64,000 bases of DNA from Budorcas taxicolor (GCF_023091745.1 NC_068913.1:18308001-18372000), one strand, 5' to 3'; counted from the first letter of the stretch, positions 20,723 through 32,606 are shown. The notes: generated by a model from the sequence alone, not told the origin. Numbers and translations: made by a program.

Positions 20723-22809
20723 CACAATGTAAAGTTTGAGTTAAACTGTTTTCCTCTGTTGAGTTAAAACATTTTTATTAACTACTAATTTATAAAACCC
20801 AAATAAACATTACATTTTTGGTAATTACTATTACAAAACATAAAAAATACTGAAAGCCTATTTCCTCAGGAGAAGAATTTTGTCCCTGTGTGTGTCTCAT
20901 GGGAAGGGGAACTTGGGGTGTCTCAATGAGCAAATACTTCTTAGAGAGCAGCACTTCAGATTATCCTGTGAGACAATACACCATAAGGAGACGAGCCTCT
21001 GTAAAATGGGAAAAGAACAACTCTGAAAAGAACACTCAGGAGATGAAAGTGCAGGTGTATTCTCCTGCAGATCAATTTTAGAAATGAACATACTACATGT
21101 GGAAACTGAGAATCTGATAGGGAAATTGAATTCCTTAAGATTTCTGAGCCCTTTGGAATAACCTAGAACCCTCAGGGGCCAGCAGTCCCTCTTGGAAAGC
21201 TTGGGTTATAACTTTCTCAGAATTTTTGGTAGAACATTGATGAATGGAAAGAGTTTGTAAAAAAAAAGCACACACAAGAAACCAAACCACTCAAGCTCTC
21301 CATCATACTCTAGGTGCAGGAGCTGTTAGACAAAGAGCAAGCTCAGTCAGGGCAGGTGCTGGAAAGATCCTGGGTTTGAAGGGCTGGGTTTGATTTGTTG
21401 TTTTGTTACTCATTAAAAACTAAGCTACCAGTTTTGTCATTATTGACTGGAATATCTATAAATAGATGTGATACAGCTACTGTAATGATTTAGTGAAATA
21501 GCATAGTTAAAACACGTGGTTCATAAATCATACAGTAAGTGTTTTAAAAAATTAAAATATGTATATTTTAATATTTTAATATGCATATTAAATATGTATA
21601 TTCATGCTTGGTATTTACATTCAGAAGAATTTATTAAATTCTTTGGAGGTAGGATGGGCTAAAAAATGTCCCAAGACTGGTCTCAGATATACTCACAGGA
21701 GTAACCAGGTGTTTGTCTGCCAACTCAGGGGTAATGTCATTTGTCATTATTCAAGAAAATAAGAATGAAACAAATTACTACTCTCCCAAACTCGACTTGG
21801 AAAATGGTAGGAATTTTCTCAGCCATCTGTGAGCACACGATGATATATGCAGAAGCCACTCAGAGAGAAGGCCTCTTATTCCAGACACTTATCAGCTGAA
21901 TACAATGCCCAACAAACAGCTAGAAGTTTTCATTTCACCAGAGAAGGGCTCCTGCTTTGAAAGGGTTTTTCAAAGTTTCCATGACAAAATATTCTTTCAC
22001 AGTCTCTGCATCAGTGAGCTGCTTTGTATTTTGAGCGCAGCTAAGCAATTAAAAGAAGATGCATAGATGTATTCCGGCATGTGTGATGACAAATGGCATA
22101 CTTGAGGTGACAAGGTTTTCTGTGTTAACTGGCTTTGCAGTTACTTGCAAGTTTTTGAAAAATACTTCCTTTTATCGGGAGTTTTTTTCCAGCTTAATCT
22201 TGGCTTAAAGGCTATTTTTTTCTCAAAGAAAATTGGAGGAGGACTTTTCAAGTCATCTTTGATGGGACAAAAATATATGTACATATTCCCTCTGTGCAGA
22301 GAAGCTGCTGCTTTTTTTATGATGCCGCAAGTTGACTAAAGTTTCAAGCATCAGGCTGTTCACCATTACAAAAGATGCTCTTGGCAACAAATGATGAGAC
22401 TTCTGCAGGAAACTGAGGTGGTCCATCTAAATTACCTCTCTATAGTAACACTTTTTTGTAAGGTCAGTGCAAACTAGGGAGTCTCTCCATGGATCTTGGA
22501 CTCAGGCTATTTTTGGATCTAGATTATTCCCAGGAGCAAGAAGTATGGGAATTTAGATATCATTTGGTTGCAAATTGATGAAAAGAGAAGCAGATGGCAT
22601 TTAAGTCCATTCAATTTAATCTTTAGTCCTCATCTAGTCTCTTTTATTTTCTCTTGCTTTTCAGTTAGGATCTCTCTTGTTATATGAATTTATGTTGATT
22701 AAATCTGATAATTGTATTAAATCATAGGGCATACTAACCTCTTGCTCCTTTGCAGCTTCAGGAAATAGGCAATGCGGTGTAAGGTAATATACACCAACTT
22801 GGAGGAAGA
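20723..22809. other. Repeat-poor interval with AT-rich palindromic stretch
   Basis: No transposon is recognised. Around 21540-21606 an AT-only region holds overlapping inverted repeats built on ATATGTATATTTTAATAT and ATTAAATATGTATA. A CpG-retaining unique block at about 21990-22210 resembles conserved non-coding DNA but is unproven. Confidence 0.45.
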
Positions 22810-23345
22810 TGAAGCTGGATTCAGGCTCTGATTCTGATACTTCTTGTCTCTGTGACCTTGGGAAAGTTACTTGACCTTGTTTAGCTACAAGTTGCAAATG
22901 TGAAGGGCTTCCCAGGTGTCACTGGTGGCAAAGAACCTGCCTGCCAACTCAGGTTGGCATGAGACATGCGTTCTATTCCTGGGTTGGGAAGATCCCTGGA
23001 GGAGGAAATGGCAACCCTCTCCAGTATTCTTGCCTGGAGAATCCCATAGAAGAGGAGCCTAATGGGCTACAGTCCATAGGGTCACAATGAGTCAGACACA
23101 GCTGAAGCAACTTAGCACACATGCAAATGTGAAATGAGACCCTGGGATTGATGATCACTGTCTCTAAGTGTAGTAATATGGCTCTGTAGTTAAGAAAATT
23201 TCATTTAATCTTCTTAAGCTTGCTTATTGCCTTACTTAAAAAATAATTTAAATGTTTAAATAATAGTAACAACCTTGTAGGGTTGCTGTGGGGATTAAAA
23301 GTAATAATAATGTACATGCTTGATAAAGAGTAGTTCGTATTAGCT
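22810..23345 (+). mobile_element. MIR remnant split by Bov-tA
   Basis: The left half carries TCTGTGACCTTGGGAAAGTTACTTGACC (MIR core). The right half carries ACAACCTTGTAGGGTTGCTGTGGGGATTAAAAGTAATAA (MIR 3' part). A Bov-tA with clear TSD sits between them. Confidence 0.8.
22905..23122 (+). mobile_element. Bov-tA SINE with 11-bp TSD inside MIR
   Basis: The head GGGCTTCCCAGGTGTCACTGG carries an insertion relative to the usual GTGGCTCAG. The body and tail are standard. The direct repeat GCAAATGTGAA at 22894-22904 and 23123-23133 defines the borders. Confidence 0.93.
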
Positions 23346-25839
23346 GAGAACTCTTTAAAAGAACTATGTGTCATTGTAAGGTTCTTAATAAAGACTCAAA
23401 TCAGGAAACATTGAAATGGGACTCACAGTATAATCTAAATTTCTCCTTTTATAGATGGGAAAAAGCCCAAACAAAAGCCAAGTGGAGATTGCGATGTATT
23501 CCAGATCCCATGCCGATACCCCACACCTGACTCCAGTCCTCCCATGACACTAAATGCAGATGAGATATTCAACAGATAAATAGGCTGTTCACTCCAAGAA
23601 ATTCCTGATAGAATATTTTACCCCCAAATCAGTGAACTTACCAAGAACAACTTCTTCTTGGGGGAAAAAAGAAACATTTATAATCACTATATTCTCTTTC
23701 CTATCTAAAACAGCAAAATTTTTCATGCATAAATAAAGAGATGGACAAAGAAGATGGAGGGTTCAAACTTTAGCAGAAGAGTTCGGACATTTATCAAGAC
23801 AGAGTCCTTTGTTTAGTGAGAATCCATCTGGGTCTTTCAGTAAATGAAAAAAGGTATCTGCAGACCTCGCAGAAGAGTTGTTAGGAAATTTTTACATTGA
23901 CTGTAAATTTTGTATTCCAGTTCTCATCCTCTCTATAGAAGACATTTCCAACCTTCTCCAACCGCAGTTCCTTCAAGAATTATTTTTATTGTACTTTCGC
24001 AGAAACATTTTGTTCCTTAGTTTCATCTTAGACGCTCCACTTCATTCAGCTGAAACTAACTAGGGTTCCCAATGGAGAAACGGGAAGATGTGAAGATTCA
24101 ACCATGAAACAAATACGTATTTTATGACCTACACTTTGTGAAGTTACCTTGCTGTGCGTCCTGGCTAAATGGTGCCTGTAGACATAATGAATCTTACTGT
24201 CTGACAGACTGTTTGAAGAGGTTAGAGCACTTCCCAGCTATTTAAAATGTTAAAGTGGAAATGTTAAATGACAGAATGCCATCCACTGTTGTTATGGCCT
24301 GCATGGCAAACACATCTTTTCACTCTTTCACAATTCTGTGCGTGGTGTCTTTTAAAGATATTCCTTTCACTGTTCCCCTTACTCCCTACTCTTTTCTTCT
24401 ATAGTGGAAAAGAACCTTATGCAAAGGCATAAGAGAACAAAAACAGTACAGGATTTATCTACAAAACATGTTGAGACTGGAGCTGTAATGTTTACCCATA
24501 GTCTCCAATCTCCATCTGAATAAATAAAGTGCCATCATGGGATAGGCTGCTGTACAGATAACGAATTTCAGACTCATTCATCCTGAGAAATTTCAACTGA
24601 TATAGTTTGCCTATCAAATGGATTTAAAGTTGTATTGTCACTGTGCTGCTTTCCACAATGATTGCTTCTGCTCTGTGGTTCCATGCCTCAGTAGGCGGTT
24701 TGATTGTGTATATATATGGCTTTGTTCATATTATTCAGTTTGTAATGGTCTGTAATGTACAACCCTGCTATCCAGTAATAAAGCAGAGCCTAACCACTTC
24801 TGTGATTTTAACTAAGGAGTTTATTTGCTTCTAGTGCTATTTTCTGAGAGTAAATAAGGAAATCTTTTTACCGATGACTCATTTCATTCTTTTTTTTTTC
24901 CTTCTTTCTCTCACTTCTCCTTCTTCCCTCCTTCCCCTGCCCCCACTCCCTTCTTCCTTTCTTCCTTTGATCCATGTATCCTTTCACAGTTAGGGTTTGA
25001 TGAATATTTGTGCTGGATTTTTGTGAAGAGAAGATAAGTTATCAATGCATTTTCTTCTTGTTAATGGCTTCAGTGGCCTATCATTTATTATCTGAGTGCT
25101 GTATGCCTTGAATAGACAGTGGAGTAAATGAAGCAGGCTTTCACTGGGTGATCTGCCCCCAGCTGTCAGGGAATATCTTGGATCTTTGATCGAAATCAAG
25201 GACTGTCATTTGCCTCATACTTTGCTGGTTTCAGGAAGGAGGCCAGGATTATTTTCCCTTGGAAAGAGAATCAGCTATATTTCCTTCAGATGCCTAGATT
25301 TCACTCTCAGGCTCAATTATCTATAAAAAGAGCTTTTATAGCAAAGAGACTTCACCACAGAGAAATGATGTTAAGTCAAATGGAATATAAAGGAAACCAT
25401 ATTCCAAATTCTCTCTGATAAGTAATTTAATATTAACTGAAGTCTGAAGTTGCAGAATATAAAAAAGAAATAAAAATTAACTCTGCTGCTTTCTCAAGGG
25501 AAAGATTACTCAGCTGCCTCGCCAAAGTTGGCCCCTGTGTCCTTTCCACAAAATCACTCTCTTAAGCACTCTCTCTACTTAAACCCTTAAAACATCAATA
25601 TAGGCATTACAGTTTTATTAAATTTGATGCTGACTCAAAATGGCTAGGTGTAGAACACTACTGAATTTCAAACTGACCTTGGCATGTGGAATAAATGGGC
25701 AGCTATAAACAGGTTGACATGGTCTAGATACAAGGTGAAGAAGAAAAACTGTATGGATAGAAACCAGGGGGACAGAACTGTGGGTGTGCAAACAGAGCAG
25801 AAAACAGGCCAGGAGACACATATGAGTCACTTTATTCCA
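23346..25839. other. Repeat-poor interval
   Basis: About 2.5 kb with no recognised transposon except a polypyrimidine tract. Open frames of 60-70 codons are scattered and lack motifs. Confidence 0.45.
24882..24968. repeat. Polypyrimidine tract (C/T)n
   Basis: A run of about 87 bases is almost entirely C or T, with a few isolated exceptions. It starts with ten or more T and continues with CTTCTTTCTCTC, TTCTTCCCTCCTTCCCC and CTTCTTCCTTTCTTCC. Long homopurine-homopyrimidine DNA can form triplex (H-DNA). Confidence 0.9.
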
Positions 25840-26122
25840 GACTCTCCTTAAATATTACCTCCTCAGAGAAAACTTCTCTGACCATCTAATAAAATATAGA
25901 ACATTTTGTCACACTCCACCCCTAACTCAACTTTATTTTTCATCATGGAAATGTTATTGTATATATTATGATATTTTTAAGATATATTGAATAGATACTA
26001 GATATATATTATATATATATGTATATTTTAAAATGTGGTTATCTGAATTTCCCAGTAGAGCCCACTACTATATACTCAGCACCTAGCTTAGTATCTGGCA
26101 CTAAATATATATTTATTGAAAC
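25840..26122 (+). mobile_element. L2 LINE 3' end remnant
   Basis: The segment reads TATTACCTCCTCAGAGAAAACTTCTCTGACCATC and later CAGTAGAGCCCACTACTATATACTCAGCACCTAGC and CTAAATATATATTTATTG. This is the typical L2 3' block order. An AT repeat has expanded at about 25980-26030. Confidence 0.75.
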
Positions 26123-26489
26123 AAAAAATTAAAAATGGAAAATATAAATTGGTTATGTTAAAATGTAGCTGGAAGTTCTAATTAGAAGTGTTGATTGCTA
26201 GTAATGTTCCCAGTCACTCAGCATTTTTTAGGCTTTGTATGAGAACCATCTTCTGTTTGGGACACAATGGTGATAATATCACCAACAATATTAATAAAAA
26301 CTTGTCACCAGATCTTGAAAAGAGATGAAAATTCTTCAGCCTTTGCAAGAATTTCCTGTGGAGACAATTACGTTTGGAAATGTCAACTTCTATTATCTCT
26401 CTTTGGGGGGGAAAATGTTACAGGAGTATGAGATTTAATAGTACTTATTGAATATATGTAAAAATATTTCATATTGAATGAAAAATAAT

Positions 26490-26590
26490 AGCTAGCATTT
26501 CTATAGTGCCAGGCAATGTTTTGAGTACTTTACCTTTATTAGCTCTTTTAATTCTTAAAAAAAAAAAAAAAAACTGAGGTGGATTTTGTC
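26490..26590 (-). mobile_element. MIR fragment cut by BovB, with A17 run
   Basis: GCCAGGCAATGTTTTGAGTAC and TTATTAGCTCTTTTAATTCTT are the inverted MIR 3' part. ACTGAGGTGGATTTTG follows a run of 17 A at 26557-26573. The BovB begins immediately after, so the MIR core is lost or displaced. Confidence 0.65.
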
Positions 26591-26591
26591 A

Positions 26592-28738
26592 TTGTTGTTC
26601 AGTCACTCAGTCATGTCCGACTCTGCGACTCTATGGAGTGCAGCACGCCGGGGTTTCCTGTCCTCTACCATCTCCCTGAGCTTGCTCAAACTCAGTGTCC
26701 ACTGAGTCAGTGATGCCATCACAGCTTAAAACCATCTCATCCTCGGTCGCCCCCTTCTCCTCCTGCCCTCAATCTTTCCCAGCATCAGGGTCTTTTCTAA
26801 TGATTTTTTTCTTTGCATCAGGTGACCAAAGTATTGAAGCTTCAGCTTCAGTCCTTCCAATGAATATTCAGGGATGATTTCCTTTCGCATTGGCTGGTTT
26901 GATCTCCTTGTAGTCCAAACTTCTCCGAGACATACAGTTCAAAAGCATCAATTCTTTGGCGCTCAGCCTTCCTTATGTTCCAACTCTCACATCCATACAT
27001 GACTACTTAAAAAACCGTAGCTTTGACTGTTACTTTGGTAAATTAATGTTTCTGCTTTTTCATGCACTGTCTAGGTTTGTCATAGCTTTTCTTTCGAGGA
27101 GCAGCTGTCTTTTAATTTCACGGTGTCAGTCACGCCCTGCAGTGATTTTGGAGCCCTAGGAAATAAAGTCTCTTACTGTTTCCCAGTCTATTTGCCATGA
27201 AGTGATGGGACCAGATGCCATGATCTTCGTTTTCTGAATGTTGAATCTTAAGCCAGCTTTTTCACTCTCCTCTTTCACATTCATCAGAGGCTCTTTAGTT
27301 CCTCTTCACTTTCTGCCATAAGAGTGCTGTCATCTGCATATGTGAGGTTATTGCTATTTCTCCCCAAAATCTTGAATCCAGCTTGTGCTGCACCAGTCTG
27401 GCAATTTGCATGATGTTCTCTACATATAATTAAATAAGCAGAGTGACAATATACAGCCTTGATGTATTCCATTCCCAATTTTGAACCAATTTGTTGTTCC
27501 ATGTCCAGTTCTAACTCTTGCTTCTTGATCTGCATACAGGTTTTGCAGGAGGCAGGTAAGGTGGTTTGGTAGTCCCATCTCTTAAAGAATTTTGCACAGC
27601 TTGTTGTGATACACACAGTCAATGGCTTTAGCATAGTCAGTGAAGCTGAAGTAAATTTTTTTCCTGGAATTCTCTTGCTTTTTCTATGATCCAATAGATG
27701 TTGGCAATTGAATATCTGATTCCTCTGCCTTTCTAAATCCAGATGGAACATCTGGAAGTTCTCAGTTCATGTATTGCTGAAGCCTAACTTGGAGAATTTT
27801 GAGCATTATTTTACTATCATATGAAATGAATGCAGTTGGGCAGTCGTTTGATCATTCTTTGGCACTTCCCTTCTTTGGGATTGGAATGAAAACTGACCTT
27901 TTCCAGTCCTGTGGTCACTGCTGAGTTTTCCAAATTTGTTGGCGTTATTGAGTGCAGCACTTTCACAGCATCATCTCTTAGGATTTGAAATAGCTCAACT
28001 GGAATTCCATTACCTCCAGTAGCTTTGTTCATAGTGATGCTTCCTAAGGCCCACTTGACTTCACACTCCAAGATGTCTGGCTGTACGTGAGTGATCACAC
28101 CATTGTGGTTATCTGGGTCATTAAGATATTTTTTGTACAGTTCTTCTGTGTATTCTTGCTACCTCTTAATATCTTCTTCTTCTGTTAAGTCCATACCATT
28201 TCTGTCCTTTATTGTGCCCATCTTTGCATGAAATGTTCCCTTGGTATTTCTAATTTTCTTGAAGGGATCTCTAGTCTTTCCGTGTGTTGTTTTACTGTAT
28301 TTCTTTGCATTGATAGCTGAGGAAGACTTTCTTCTCTCTCCTTGCTATTCTTTGGAACTCTGGATTCAGATGCATATATCTTTCCTTTTCTCCTTTGTCT
28401 TTCACTTCTCTTCTTTTCTCAGCTATTTGTAAGGCCTCCTCAGACAGCCATTTTGCTTTTTTGCATTTCTTTTTCTTGGGGATGGTCTTGATCACTGCGT
28501 CCTGTACAGTGTTGTGAACCTCTGTTCATACTTCTTCAGGCCCTCTCTCTATCAGATTTAACCCCTTGAATCCATTTGTCACGTCCCCTGTATAATCGTA
28601 AGGGATTTGATTTAGGTCATGCCTGAATGGTCTAGTGGTTTTCCCTACTTTCTTCAATTTAAGTCTGTATTTTGCAATAAGGAGTTCATGATCTGAGCCT
28701 CAGTCAGCTCCCAGTCTAGTTTTTGCTGACTGTATAGG
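26592..28738 (-). mobile_element. BovB (RTE) LINE, 2.1 kb, antisense
   Basis: The plus strand starts with the inverted BovB 3' terminus (GTTGTTCAGTCACTCAGTCATG) and continues uninterrupted upstream through the RT region. It enters the endonuclease-RT linker and ends in GTTTTTGCTGACTGTATA. Full-length BovB is about 3.2 kb, so roughly the 5' third is missing. Many stops and frameshifts interrupt the frame. No SINE has inserted in it, unlike the other long BovB. Confidence 0.93.
27284..28500 (-). pseudogene. BovB reverse transcriptase remnant
   Basis: Three minus-strand frames cover the polyprotein: 28292-28495 (linker upstream of RT, KKKKCKKAKWLSEEALQIA), 27817-28098 (early RT, MNKATGGNGIPVELFQIL) and 27284-27751 (RT core). 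The catalytic YADD box is encoded at 27329-27340, followed by STLMAESEEELKSL. The element once produced an endonuclease plus RT that mobilised itself and Bov SINEs. Frame breaks between blocks mean the protein cannot be made now. Confidence 0.88.
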
Positions 28739-29767
28739 GGTTTTCCATAGATAAGCTCAATGGGTCCTTAGATAGCTTCAGGATGGGGGCTGACTATGCT
28801 GGAAAGACCAACCATGTGATTAGAGGGTTAGGTCTTTGAGCCAAGCAATATAAGCTCAAACTCCTTGGCAGGGCAGGGGGCCTTGGAGTTGAGTTCCATC
28901 ATGTGGCCAGTGATTCAATCAATCAAGCCTACATAATGAAACCCTAATGAAAACTCTGAACACTGAAGATTGAGTGAGTCCAGGGATGTGTCTTGATTCA
29001 AGAGGGAAACTTTGCATTTGGAACCCTCCCAGACCATGCCTTCTGTATTTCTGTTAGGGGAAACATACTGACTGAAACTGCCCACCCTGGTCAGGCACTG
29101 TAGTAACCATTTGCCTGAGTTACTTTATGACAGGAGTTCTTGGTCAGGAACACGGAACTAACAAGCCGCCGCCAACTAGAAGAGTTTGTGAAAGGTTAAA
29201 AGGAGATGCCACGTGTCCTACCTTCTCCCAGAATCCTTCTCACTGGTATCCACCTTGGCTGAGCAATGCATGCTCCATCAAGAAGGACTCTGAGTCAGAA
29301 TGACTGGCCAAAGGCAACCCAAAAACTGATATCATCACTGTAGAATCCAAGATTGTGAGGCACATGACAGAGCAGTTCCCCTGGGTTCCCTTACCCTCCT
29401 GCTCTATGCCTGGGCACCCTTTTCCAATAAAAGCTCTTGCTTTGTCAACTCATGTGTCTCCTCAGACAGTTCATTTCCAAGTGTTATACAAGAGCCCACT
29501 CTTGGGCCCTGGAAGGGGTCCCCTTTCCTGCCACATTTCTTCTTTTCACTGGTTATGAGTTGTATTCTTTTGCTACAATACAACTGGAAGAGTATATCAC
29601 TTCCCTGAGTTATTAAACCTAATAATGGGAACTCCCAAATTTGTAGCCAATTGATCAAAAGTGTAGCTGGCTTGGGAAGCCTTGCACTTAATGTTTATTG
29701 TTTGAAGTGAGAGCTGTACTGTGGAGGCCTGAGCCATTAACCTGTGAAATTTCACCTAACTCCAAGT
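28739..29767 (+). mobile_element. Old LTR remnant, host to a younger LTR
   Basis: The left part has CTTCAGGATGGGGGCTGACTATG, ACCATGTGATTAGAGGGTTAGG and AGTGATTCAATCAATCAAGCCT. The right part (29540-29767) has TTCCCTGAGTTATTAAACCTAA, AATTTGTAGCCAATTGATCA, GCCATTAACCTGTG and CTAACTCCAAG. These blocks co-occur in an old mammalian ERV LTR as I recall it, though I cannot name the family. The pieces lie in the right order around the insertion at 29052. Confidence 0.6.
29052..29534 (+). mobile_element. Solitary ERV LTR (ruminant type) nested in an older LTR
   Basis: It starts TGTTAGGGGAAAC and holds a polyadenylation signal AATAAA at 29426-29431, followed by the short GCTCTTGCTTTGTC stretch and a U5-like end. 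It terminates near TCCTGCCAC(A). The 5-mer ATTTC precedes it (29047-29051) and follows it (29535-29539); the exact border is ambiguous by a base or so. No gag, pol or env sequence is adjacent, so it is a solo LTR left by recombination. It is less eroded than the host LTR. Confidence 0.72.
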
Positions 29768-29827
29768 TGTTTTGGTTCAGTCACTCAGTTGTGCCCACCT
29801 CTTTGTGACCCCATGGACTGCAGCACG
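29768..29827 (-). mobile_element. Short BovB 3'-end fragment, antisense
   Basis: GTTCAGTCACTCAGTTGTGCCC followed by CTTTGTGACCCCATGGACTGCAGCACG is the inverted last ~60 bases of BovB. It lies between the old LTR and a MIR. Confidence 0.65.
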
Positions 29828-29970
29828 TTCCACTTTACAGATGGATAAAGGAGGGCATGCAGATTTGTCTAGTCTCATAGCTAGGAAGTGGCAGCATTAG
29901 GAATTAAACCTAAACTATCTATCTGCAGAAAATGTCTGCTCTTAATCATTATGTTATTGTTTCTGTTAAT
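29826..29970 (-). mobile_element. MIR remnant, antisense
   Basis: ACTTTACAGATGGATAAAGGAGGG, then GTCTCATAGCTAGGAAGTGGCAGC, AGGAATTAAACCTAAAC and CTGCTCTTAATCATTATG follow the inverted MIR order closely. Confidence 0.78.
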
Positions 29971-30029
29971 CAAAGAGCTCTTTTCAGCTTTCAATGGAAG
30001 TAAGATTGGAATGAATCTTTTAGGATTTG

Positions 30030-30152
30030 TTACTGTGTCTACAGTTTGATTCCAAACTTCTGGCATTCGCAACTGTGAGAGAACATGTTTCTGTTGTGTT
30101 AAGCCCCTCAGTTTGTGGTTATTTGTTGTAACAGCGCTAGGAAACTAATACA
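30030..30152 (+). mobile_element. MaLR-type LTR 3' end
   Basis: AACTGTGAGAGAACATGTTTCTGTTG, TTAAGCCCCTCAGTTTGTGG and AGGAAACTAATACAG are the terminal blocks of an MST/MLT1-like LTR. The 5' part is missing. Confidence 0.7.
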
Positions 30153-30249
30153 GAACTTCATATGACCAAAACAGAACTCTTGATCTGCCCCCGCCCAAAA
30201 CCTACTTCCCCTCAGTCTTGCTTTTTCAGCAGATGGCATCCTTACCCAT

Positions 30250-31195
30250 CTAGTTGTCAAAACCAAAACTTGAGGAGTCATCCTCAATTCTTCTTTTCCT
30301 TTCCTCCCACCTTTAATCCTTTAGCAAGAGTTAAATACCTACCTGTTGCCTTTTTCCTACCGTTTTCTGTCTCCATTTCTTTGCAGCTCTGTTGTTACTA
30401 TGCTGGTCAGAACTGCCATCGTCTCTGGCCTGGATTACTGTGCCACTATCTTCACCTGCTTCCCTCCTTACATTTTTGCCATGTCACACCTGAAATTCAA
30501 AGTTCGTACTGTGTTTTACCAAACCCTGCCTGATGTGGCCCATGCCTACCCATCTGAATTCATCTCACTTGACTTCTGCTCACTATGCTTAGCCATATAG
30601 ATGTCCTTTGTTTCTCAAAGAGACCAACTCAGCTTATCTTAGGTTTTTGCATTAATTGTTTCCTCTGTTTGGAATGTACTTGCCCTTGTTCTGGGCTTCC
30701 CTGGTGGCTCAGACAGTAAAGAGTCTGCCTGCAGTGTGGGAGACCTGGGTTTGATCCCTGGGTTAGGAAGGTCCCCTGTGGCCTGGAGAATTCCATGGAG
30801 AGAGGAGCCTGGCAGGCTATATAGTCCATGGGCTTGCAAAGAGTTGAACATGACTGAGTAACTTTTACTTCTTTTCACTTTCCTCCTGTTCTTGATGCAA
30901 GAAGTTTCTTCTTATAAATTGAATCCCAACTTCAGTATCACCTGCTCTAAAGGGTTTTTACTGACTTGGTTTAAATAGCTTTCCTGGTATTTATTCTTTG
31001 TCACATTAGTTTATTTTAAAATTCTTTGCAATGCACCTATCATTATCTAACATTTTTCTTCTTTATCTATTTTCCTTCACTAGACTATAAGCTCTATGAG
31101 ACTAGAGCTTGACTGGCTGATTGCTGCTTTGTGAAGGCCAGAGCAGTCTTTGGCAGGTAAAAAACACTCAGTAAATATTTGTTAAATGAGTAACT
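30250..31195 (+). mobile_element. L2 LINE 3' portion, split by Bov-tA
   Basis: The left side includes GTCTCTGGCCTGGATTACTGTG and TGTTTGGAATGTACTTGCCC. The right side has AGTATCACCTGCTCTAAAG, ACTAGACTATAAGCTCTATGAGAC and AACACTCAGTAAATATTTGTTAAATGAG, the canonical L2 3' terminus. The 123-codon and 84-codon open frames at 30162-30600 lie inside it and are not host genes. Confidence 0.82.
30693..30881 (+). mobile_element. Bov-tA2-like SINE with internal deletion, nested in L2
   Basis: A full head (GGGCTTCCCTGGTGGCTCAG) runs to GGTTAGGAAGGTCCCCTG and then jumps directly to GGCCTGGAGAATTCCATGG. About 40 nt of the normal body (the part containing CCCACTCCAGTATTC) is missing. The tail is TTTTACTTCTTTTCACTTT. 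The flanks CCTTGTTCT and CCTGTTCT may be a worn TSD. Confidence 0.88.
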
Positions 31196-31857
31196 ACCAT
31201 TCTCCCAACCCTTTACTATAAAAAATACTGACACAAGTTCAAAGTATAGAATCTTGAAGATCTGGGCAAATCTATAAGACAGGGGTGAACAATCATTTCA
31301 CACGTTCCTTTTTCCTTTGTAAGAGTTCTTTATACTCTGTAGTTCCATTACTGGGTTTGTATAGTTCTTTCTAAATTTTACATATATTGGGGGTGGTTAC
31401 ATGTCAAGGGGAAAAGTACATTTTTATTTTTCAAAATATAGTGCAGAAGCTCTAAAGTTGTTAGTATAAGAGGGATCATTGTATAAAGTAAATGAATAAA
31501 TGTGCTGTTAAAAGTTACCTATAAGCCATTAAGACCTATTGAGGCATGCCTAATTTAATCACTTTAAATCACATGCCATGAAAACAATTTTTACAGTTCA
31601 TTGACAGTTTTAGAAATTTTTATTATTATTAGAAAACCATGAAAAACAAATCTTTAAATTTCTGAAAAAGGCTTGCCTTTTAAAATGCACTTATGATTAT
31701 CTTTACTGGTTTTAAAATGTGAATTTTAATTCCATATCTGTTTAATTCTGTTTTCAGAAGTTGAATTTTAGGTTGATGTAAAAATGCTTGACAAATTCAT
31801 GTAATATCTTAGCACAGGTAATACCTTAATAAGTAATATGCTGATACAAAATGCCCA
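31196..31857. other. Unique-looking AT-rich interval
   Basis: No repeat or exon is recognised with confidence. Confidence 0.45.
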
Positions 31858-32110
31858 ATTTTATATGGTCTTGGCCCAGAGAAAGTTTTAAATGTTTGAA
31901 ACAAAAATCAAACATTTACATATTTTGAGACATGAAAATTATGCGAAATTCAGTGTCCATAAACATAGCCAGGCTCATTCATTTATGTATGGTCCCTGGC
32001 TGTTTCCTCATTATAGTGACAGCACTGAGGAGTTGACAGAGACCATATGGCTTGCAAAGCCTAGCTGTTTATTACCTAGCCTTTTACAGTAGAAGCTTGC
32101 TGATCCCTGA
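31858..32110. mobile_element. hAT-type non-autonomous DNA transposon remnant
   Basis: Blocks GACATGAAAATTATGCGAAATTCAGTGTCCATAAA, CATAGCCAGGCTCATTCATTTATG and GAGTTGACAGAGACCATATGGC, then GCAAAGCCTAGCTG, CCTTTTACAGTAGAAGCTTGCTGATCCCTG at the end. This matches a common mammalian hAT element ending in a terminal repeat. The left end is worn. Confidence 0.68.
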
Positions 32111-32399
32111 TCTAACATATAGAAATATGTGAAAAATAGTTTCACGTCTACGCTCGTCCTAACCATCTAATTAGACAACGATGCAATATGTTTTAAACTG
32201 AAATCAGTGTGTTCTTGTATCTAAGAACTGTTTCTTTACAGTATAGGGACAGCAACATAAACAGCTGAATATAGACCTACCCATATCAACTATAATAGCA
32301 TATATCTCTAGAACCTATTAGTCAAAACATTCTTCTGTATACTATATAGGAGCAGGAGTCTGTCTTTGTTGAAGCATCTATTTACTTTCAGGTATACCT

Positions 32400-32606
32400 G
32401 GGTTTCCCAGGTGGTATAGTGGTAAAGAATCTGCCTGCCAACAGGAGACCCAAGAAACGTGGGTTCGACCCCTGGGTTGGGAAGATCCCCTGGAGCAGGA
32501 AATGGCCACCCACTCCAATATTCTTGCCTGGAATATTCCAGAGGAGCCTAGGTGGCTACAGTCCATGGGGTCACAAAGGGTCGGACACAACTGAGCGAGC
32601 AGCACA
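32400..32606 (+). mobile_element. Bov-tA SINE
   Basis: Slightly diverged head (GGGTTTCCCAGGTGGTATAG), the internal promoter-like GGGTTCGACCCCTGGG, and a body to CGGACACAACTGAGCGAGC. No clear TSD. Confidence 0.92.

Noticed and set aside
30162..30600. 123- and 84-codon plus-strand frames
   Set aside because: They overlap an L2 LINE remnant. The L2 3' blocks explain the sequence.
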